64,000 nt of DNA from positions 1,612,001 through 1,676,000 of the forward strand of contig NZ_CP039250.1 of NCBI RefSeq assembly GCF_004795895.1, in the 5' to 3' direction. Under the pieces are notes generated by a model, which was not told the DNA's origin, made no database searches, and worked only from the letters and a program-made list of their open reading frames with translations. The position numbers and the translations under genes are program-made. This stretch comes from Sphingopyxis sp. PAMC25046. GTDB lineage: Bacteria; Pseudomonadota; Alphaproteobacteria; Sphingomonadales; Sphingomonadaceae. Positions 59,836-64,000 of this stretch are shown here, in pieces. Numbering within the stretch: the first letter of the stretch is position 1; each line of letters opens with the position of its first letter.

Positions 59836-60029
59836 AAGACGGTAACGTCGGCTTTTCGACCGAACCTGGCCGTCGCCTCGCCGTCGCGGGGGCCACGGTT
59901 ATAGGGGACGTCTGAAAACCAACCCAAAGCCGCCGGTCATCGCCAGCCCGTCCGCCGCGTCTTGCGTTGACGCTGCGCGCGCTTACAAGCAGCGCAAAGC
60001 AACATAGGTCCCAAGGGAGAGCCCACCGC

Positions 60030-61442
60030 ATGACCGATAGCCTTTTCCGCCGCAAACCGATCGTGCCGGAACGGCAGGAGGGGGAGCAGGCACTGGCGCG
60101 AACGCTCGGCTGGCCGCATCTGATTGCCTTGGGGGTCGGCGCGATCGTCGGAACGGGCATTTTGACGCTGATCGGCGTCGGCGCCGACAAGGCGGGCCCC
60201 GCGGTCATCCTCTCCTTCGCCGTCGCCGGGTTGATCTGCGCCTGCGCCGCGCTCGCCTATGCCGAAATGGCGACGATGATCCCCGCCTCGGGCAGCGCCT
60301 ATACTTATTCCTATGTCGTCATCGGCGAGCTGCTCGCGTGGATCGTCGGGTGGAGCCTGATCCTCGAATATTCGCTCGTGGTGAGCGCGGTCGCGGTCGG
60401 CTGGTCGGGCTATGCCGCGCCGCTGCTCGAGGCGTGGGCGGGCTTTCCGATGGCGCTCATGCAGGGGCCGGAGCTTGGCGGCATCGTCAACCTGCCGGCG
60501 ATTGCGATCATCGCCGTCGTTGCGGGGCTGCTGCTCGTCGGCACGCGTGAGAGCGCGACGCTCAACGCGCTGCTCGTGCTGGTCAAGATCGTCGCGCTTG
60601 TCGTCTTCGTCGCGGTCGCATTGCCCGCCTTCAACGCCGCCAATCTCGAACCGTTCAGTCCCTATGGCTTCGCCAAGCATATGGGCCCCGATGGCGTCGA
60701 GCGCGGGGTGATGGCGGCGGCGGCGATCATCTTTTTCGCCTTCTACGGCTTCGACGCGATCGCGACCGCGGCCGAGGAAGCGAAGAATCCCGACCGCGAT
60801 CTCAAGATCGGCATCGTCGGATCGATGGTCGCTTGCGTCGCCATCTATATCGCCGTCGCGGTCGCCGCGGTCGGCGCAATCGCCTATACACGCTTCGCGA
60901 ACAGCCCCGAACCGCTCGCGCTTATCCTGCGCGAACTCGGCAGTCCGCTCGCCGCGCAATATCTCGCGGTCTCGGCGGTCATCGCGCTGCCGACTGTGAT
61001 CCTCGCCTTTTTCTATGGGCAGAGCCGTATCTTCTTCACCATGGCGCGGGACGGCTTGCTGCCTGCGGGCCTTGCGAAGCTCTCTGCGCGGGGCACGCCC
61101 GTACGCATCACCATTTTCACCGCGATCGTCGTCGCGGTGCTGGCGGGCTTCATTCCGCTCGGCGAACTCGCGGCACTCGCCAACGCCGGGACGCTCGCCG
61201 CCTTTACCGCGGTGTCGGTGTGTATGCTGATAATGCGTCGCCGCGCCCCCGACGCGCCGCGCACGTTCCGCACGCCGCTGCCGTGGGTGGTCGGCGGCAT
61301 CGCCGTGCTCGGCTGCATCTATCTCTTCTTCAGCTTGCCGGCGCAGACGCAGCTCTGGTTCGTCGTCTGGAATATCGGCGGATTGGGCGTCTACTTCCTC
61401 TATGCCCGCCGAAACGCGGTCGTCAGTCGAACAGTTCGCTGA
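60030..61442 (+). CDS. APC family amino-acid permease
   Basis: A 470-residue twelve-helix transporter. GVGAIVGTGILTLIGVGADKAGPAVILSF (about 37-65) is the helix-1 unwound substrate site of cationic amino-acid-type transporters, and GFDAIATAAEEAKNPDRDLKIGI (about 243-265) is the CAT family loop signature. It probably imports or exchanges amino acids across the inner membrane. AAGGGAGA precedes the ATG at 60030. It overlaps the convergent zinc-finger gene by 20 bases at its 3' end. Confidence 0.9.
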   Translation: MTDSLFRRKPIVPERQEGEQALARTLGWPHLIALGVGAIVGTGILTLIGVGADKAGPAVILSFAVAGLICACAALAYAEMATMIPASGSAYTYSYVVIGELLAWIVGWSLILEYSLVVSAVAVGWSGYAAPLLEAWAGFPMALMQGPELGGIVNLPAIAIIAVVAGLLLVGTRESATLNALLVLVKIVALVVFVAVALPAFNAANLEPFSPYGFAKHMGPDGVERGVMAAAAIIFFAFYGFDAIATAAEEAKNPDRDLKIGIVGSMVACVAIYIAVAVAAVGAIAYTRFANSPEPLALILRELGSPLAAQYLAVSAVIALPTVILAFFYGQSRIFFTMARDGLLPAGLAKLSARGTPVRITIFTAIVVAVLAGFIPLGELAALANAGTLAAFTAVSVCMLIMRRRAPDAPRTFRTPLPWVVGGIAVLGCIYLFFSLPAQTQLWFVVWNIGGLGVYFLYARRNAVVSRTVR

Positions 61443-61710
61443 GGAAGCTCTTCTTGTAATTCTTCTTGTAAGGCTTGCCGTAGTGACGGTCGTCGTAGCC
61501 GCGTTCGCGATATTCAGGCGGCGGCGGAGCTGGCGCGCGCGGTGCACCGGCGCTCGCGGCTTCGCTGCGCTCGATGATCTTGTCGAGTTCGCCGCGATCG
61601 AGCCATACGCCGCGACATTGCGGGCAATAATCGATCTCGATCCCCTGACGTTCCGACATCGTCAAATTCACGCGGCAGGTCGGGCAAAGCAAGCCTTGGG
61701 GCTCGGACAC
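61423..61710 (-). CDS. TFIIB-type zinc-ribbon protein (zf-TFIIB)
   Basis: A 95-residue protein with a zinc ribbon: Cys9-x2-Cys12 and Cys29-x2-Cys32 (CPTC, CPQC), then GVWLDRGELDKIIERSE, the zf-TFIIB family pattern. A Pro/Tyr/Lys-rich tail follows (KPYKKNYKKSFLSELFD). Probably RNA- or protein-binding; function unknown. The GTG at 61710 is chosen since AAAGGAA is close upstream. Confidence 0.88.
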   Translation of the reverse strand: MSEPQGLLCPTCRVNLTMSERQGIEIDYCPQCRGVWLDRGELDKIIERSEAASAGAPRAPAPPPPEYRERGYDDRHYGKPYKKNYKKSFLSELFD

Positions 61711-61828
61711 AGAGATTCCTTTCTTCGTAGCGACCGCCGGGAGGAGGCGGCGCCGGTTCAACGTGCCACCGCCGACGTGCGTTCCATAAGCGCGAAAAGC
61801 GCGGTTCGTCCGATGGCGGTGCGAGGTT

Positions 61829-62146
61829 TCAGGCGGGATTCCAATCGAATGCCAGCGGGGCTTCGCGAAAGGCGAATCGGTCGAGATGGCGTGCGACGAC
61901 GCCCGTCATCGCTTCGGCGTGCGCGTCGCTGCTTGCGTCGATGCGGACCGACAGCGCGTCGGTGCCCGCATCGAAAGTGACGAGCGCATCGCCCGTCCAG
62001 GTGGCGCCGCGCGCATCCTTGGGAAAGGTAACGGTGCCGTGCTCTGGCGTAAATTCGACCGCCAGATTATGCTGCCAATGTTTGCACAATTGCTGCAGAT
62101 ATCTACTCGCGTGGGCGGTCGGGACGTGGGCGGACAGGCTCGTCAT
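61829..62146 (-). CDS. DUF2218 domain protein
   Basis: A 105-residue protein of the DUF2218 family: TAHASRYLQQLCKHWQHNLAVEF (about 10-32) and DRFAFREAPLAFDWNPA at the end. Members are often encoded with iron-related or PadR genes. Its ATG overlaps the stop of the PadR gene (ATGA), so the two are co-translated. Function not established. Confidence 0.88.
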   Translation of the reverse strand: MTSLSAHVPTAHASRYLQQLCKHWQHNLAVEFTPEHGTVTFPKDARGATWTGDALVTFDAGTDALSVRIDASSDAHAEAMTGVVARHLDRFAFREAPLAFDWNPA

Positions 62147-62766
62147 GACAGGCGCTCGATCTTCTGCGCCGCCTCGTCGATCAGCGCGACGATCTCGTGC
62201 AGCGTGGCTTCTTCGAGGTCGCGGTCGCCCAGCCGGTTCATCAGCACCGCCTTCAGATTGCCCATCGCGCGGCGGACCGAGGCGCTGTCGGTGCGCTGGC
62301 GTTCCTCGCCGATTTCGGTCAGGCGTGCGATCAGCCGTTCGGCGAGTGCGGCGTTGGTTTCGATTTCGGCGCGGCCAGCGTCGGTGATCGCGAACAGCTT
62401 CTTTGCGCCTTCGCTCTGCTGCGCCTCGATCAGCCCCATGTCGTCGAGCAGGGTGAGGGTGGGATAGATCACGCCGGGGCTCGGCGCATAGGCGCCGCCG
62501 GTCAGTTCCTCGATCTGGCGGATCAGGTCATATCCGTGGCGCGGTTCGTCGGCGATCAGCTTGAGCAGCACGAGTCGCAGCTCGCCGCTGTCGAACATGC
62601 GCCGCCGTCGTGCGCCGCCATCGTCGTTATACCCGTGGCGCCCGCCAAAGCCGCCACCACCGAACCCGCGCCCGCCGCGGTGCATTCCGTGGCGCATCGC
62701 CTGCCGTATCGCGCGGTGCATGGCATGGCGCTCGTCGCACCCGTGCCGGTTCATTCCATGTCGCAT
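62143..62766 (-). CDS. PadR-family transcriptional regulator
   Basis: A 207-residue regulator with a His/Arg/Gly-rich N-terminal extension (residues 1-55, several MHR/HGM runs that may bind metal). A PadR winged HTH follows at about 57-130 (MFDSGELRLVLLKLIADEPRHGYDLI, YPSPGVIYPTLTLLDDMGLI), then a C-terminal helical dimerisation part. GAAGGAG precedes the ATG at 62766. A 12-bp palindrome lies upstream. It probably controls itself and the DUF2218 gene. The unusual extension suggests a metal ligand, which is inference. Confidence 0.9.
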   Translation of the reverse strand: MRHGMNRHGCDERHAMHRAIRQAMRHGMHRGGRGFGGGGFGGRHGYNDDGGARRRRMFDSGELRLVLLKLIADEPRHGYDLIRQIEELTGGAYAPSPGVIYPTLTLLDDMGLIEAQQSEGAKKLFAITDAGRAEIETNAALAERLIARLTEIGEERQRTDSASVRRAMGNLKAVLMNRLGDRDLEEATLHEIVALIDEAAQKIERLS

Positions 62767-62797
62767 CTCAAACTCCTTCGTGCGATTCGATGTGTCT

Positions 62798-62809
62798 AAG
62801 ATATATCTT
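62798..62809. promoter_or_regulatory. 12-bp palindrome, probable PadR operator
   Basis: AAGATATATCTT is a perfect inverted repeat between a TTGACA-like hexamer and the PadR start, 31 bases before the ATG. On the minus strand TTGACA lies just upstream of it, so binding would block the promoter. PadR family sites often have ATAT-rich dyads. Confidence 0.6.
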
Positions 62810-62857
62810 GTGTCAATTTTGACAAGAGGCCGAATTGTCCGGTGGATCAACAATTGA

Positions 62858-63283
62858 TCAACGGTTGATGCGGTGCACGGGCGGGGTGAAAGCTCTGCCG
62901 GCAGCAGCTTTCAATATTTTGCGGAATGTCGGGCACTCCATATGGCTCGGCGCGCGGCATGCCGCCGCATGGCGAAGCCCGTCGCGCATCGCCGCGAGAC
63001 GGCGGATCGTGCGATTGATGTCGTCGGCCTTCGCCGCAAGCGCGGCACGGTCGATCCTGGGTGCGCCCTCGGGCGTAAACATGCCTGCCATCTCGCCGAG
63101 CGAAAAACCGGCGGCGCGGCCAAGCGCGATCAGCGCGAGCCGGTCGAGAATCGCGGGATCGAACAGGCGCCGCAGCCCGCGCCTGCCGATCGAGGCGATC
63201 AAGCCCTTTTCCTCATAATAGCGTAGCGTTGATGCCGGAACTCCGGAGCGTCGGGCAACTTCGGCAATGTCCAGTGCAGCCAT
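62858..63283 (-). CDS. MerR-family regulator with C-x7-C pair
   Basis: A 141-residue MerR protein: winged HTH IAEVARRSGVPASTLRYYEEKGLI (about 6-29), coiled-coil dimer helix (about 75-105) and C109-x7-C117 (ACRAPSHMECPTF), a spacing like that of CueR's metal loop. GAGG precedes the ATG. It is divergent from a methyltransferase gene with a MerR-type operator between. The effector could be a metal, redox stress or an organic compound; the two Cys favour metal or thiol chemistry. Confidence 0.88.
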   Translation of the reverse strand: MAALDIAEVARRSGVPASTLRYYEEKGLIASIGRRGLRRLFDPAILDRLALIALGRAAGFSLGEMAGMFTPEGAPRIDRAALAAKADDINRTIRRLAAMRDGLRHAAACRAPSHMECPTFRKILKAAAGRAFTPPVHRINR

Positions 63284-63285
63284 GC

Positions 63286-63316
63286 TTGACCTCAAGTCGA
63301 CTTGAAGTGGCAGAAT
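63286..63316 (+). promoter_or_regulatory. MerR-type promoter with 19-bp spacer
   Basis: TTGACC (63286-63291), a 19-base spacer and CAGAAT (63311-63316). The spacer centre TCAAGTCGACTTGA is a near-perfect dyad resembling the SoxR site CCTCAAGTTAACTTGAGG. A 19-bp spacer with a dyad is the hallmark of MerR activation by DNA distortion. It drives the methyltransferase on the plus strand. Confidence 0.75.
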
Positions 63317-63353
63317 GGTGTGATCGATTCGCGAAGACAAGGAAAAGATCATC

Positions 63354-64000
63354 ATGACCGACGTGAAAATAGCGCCCATCGACCAGCCGGCGCTCTGGAA
63401 TGGGCCAGCGGGAGAAACATGGGTAGCGAAACAGGAAATGCTCGACGCATTGTTCGCGCCGGTCGCCGATTATCTGGCCGATGCGGTCGGCGAGGCGAGC
63501 CCACACCGCCTTCTCGACATCGGTTGCGGAACCGGGGCGACCGTGCTCGCGGCCGCGCAGCGGCTTGGCGTCGGCGGGGACGTGCTGGGTGTCGACATTT
63601 CAGCCCGGATGATCGCCCGGGCGCGGAAGCGCGCGGCCGCCGAACGACTGCCGGTGCGTTTCGAGGAGGGGGACGCCGAGGAGTATGATTTTCCGACCGA
63701 AGCGTTTGACATGGCGATTTCCCGATTCGGGGTGATGTTTTTTTCGGACAGCGTCGCCGCGTTCGCAAACATCCGCGCGGCTATGGTCCCCAAGGGGGTG
63801 CTTCACGCGGTGGCGTGGCGCAGCGCCCGGGAAAACGACTTTATGACCACTGCCTGGCGTGCGGCGGCCCCGATTCTGCCGGCGATGCCGGCACCCGACC
63901 CGAATGCGCCGGGCCAGTTTGCTTTCGCCAGCAACGAGCGCGTCCTCGGATTTCTGTGGGATGCCGGGTGGTCGGACATCGTGATCGAACCGATCGATTT
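63354..64000 (+). CDS. SAM-dependent methyltransferase (partial)
   Basis: The first 215 residues; the gene runs off the right edge. Motif I is LLDIGCGTGATVLAAA (about 53-68), followed by VLGVDISARMIARARKRAA (about 78-96) and FEEGDAEEYDF, typical of class I methyltransferases. The C-terminal part (AFANIRAAMVPKGVLHAVAWR) fits the type 11/25 group. Substrate unknown. AAGGAAAAG lies before the ATG at 63354. Activation by the divergent MerR protein is likely. Confidence 0.88.
   Translation, partial: MTDVKIAPIDQPALWNGPAGETWVAKQEMLDALFAPVADYLADAVGEASPHRLLDIGCGTGATVLAAAQRLGVGGDVLGVDISARMIARARKRAAAERLPVRFEEGDAEEYDFPTEAFDMAISRFGVMFFSDSVAAFANIRAAMVPKGVLHAVAWRSARENDFMTTAWRAAAPILPAMPAPDPNAPGQFAFASNERVLGFLWDAGWSDIVIEPID

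Noticed and set aside
1..64000. CRISPR array, insertion sequence, prophage or integrase
   Set aside because: No regularly spaced repeats and no transposase, integrase or phage structural gene was recognised.

Overview
The window is GC-rich chromosomal DNA from an alphaproteobacterium, most likely a sphingomonad (Sphingopyxis/Sphingomonas type). This rests on the three TonB-dependent receptors paired with periplasmic hydrolases, the very high third-position GC, the dense tail-to-tail and start-stop overlaps, and the REP-like GTCATCCCGG palindromes between genes. No rRNA, tRNA, insertion sequence, prophage or CRISPR array was recognised. The first and last genes are cut by the window edges.

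Layout. 1-6.5 kb: acyl-CoA / branched-chain catabolism (GST fragment, CaiB-type CoA transferase, HMG-CoA lyase, EamA transporter, a convergent pair of acyl-CoA dehydrogenases, a LuxR solo). 6.6-10 kb: a TonB receptor and an MpaB-type oxygenase, divergent from the LuxR gene across a lux-box-like palindrome. 10-23.8 kb: the most distinctive region, a D-amino-acid / peptide scavenging island. On the minus strand it has an XRE-cupin regulator and an N-acyl-D-amino-acid deacylase homologue. On the plus strand it has a serine hydrolase, a DgcA-type racemase, a membrane dipeptidase homologue, a TonB receptor, DgcN, a YkvI-type transporter, a second serine hydrolase and a second, lipoprotein dipeptidase. 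Two nearly identical promoters (12338 and 15468) tie the plus-strand units together. My reading is that peptides with D-residues, probably muropeptide fragments, are imported, cleaved in the periplasm, taken up, and D-glutamate is turned into N-acetyl-L-glutamate by DgcN and DgcA. Two of the metal-hydrolase homologues have lost canonical metal ligands.

23.8-32.6 kb: a DctBD-like two-component system divergent from a DctA-type symporter, a third TonB receptor and an SGNH-type lipoprotein; the DctD-like protein lacks the sigma-54-contacting GAFTGA loop. 32.7-43.8 kb: a class A PBP, a HEAT-repeat DNA-alkylation repair protein, an RND efflux operon with a divergent TetR gene and a perfect 16-bp palindrome between them, and a GPH/MFS transporter. 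44-47 kb: secE-nusG-tesB-rplK-rplA, with a thioesterase gene inside the usual nusG-rplK junction and a terminator right after rplA. 47-50.3 kb: a small envelope/regulatory module flanked by a roughly 139-bp inverted repeat.

50.4-64 kb: mostly housekeeping and small envelope genes (CsbD, lipoproteins, RarD, PyrC, YgfZ, retropepsin-like protease, a translationally coupled metallopeptidase-ccmA-ccmB-VOC string, pterin dehydratase, APC permease), then two small regulatory units: PadR/DUF2218 with a palindromic operator, and MerR divergent from a methyltransferase across a MerR-type promoter with a 19-bp spacer.
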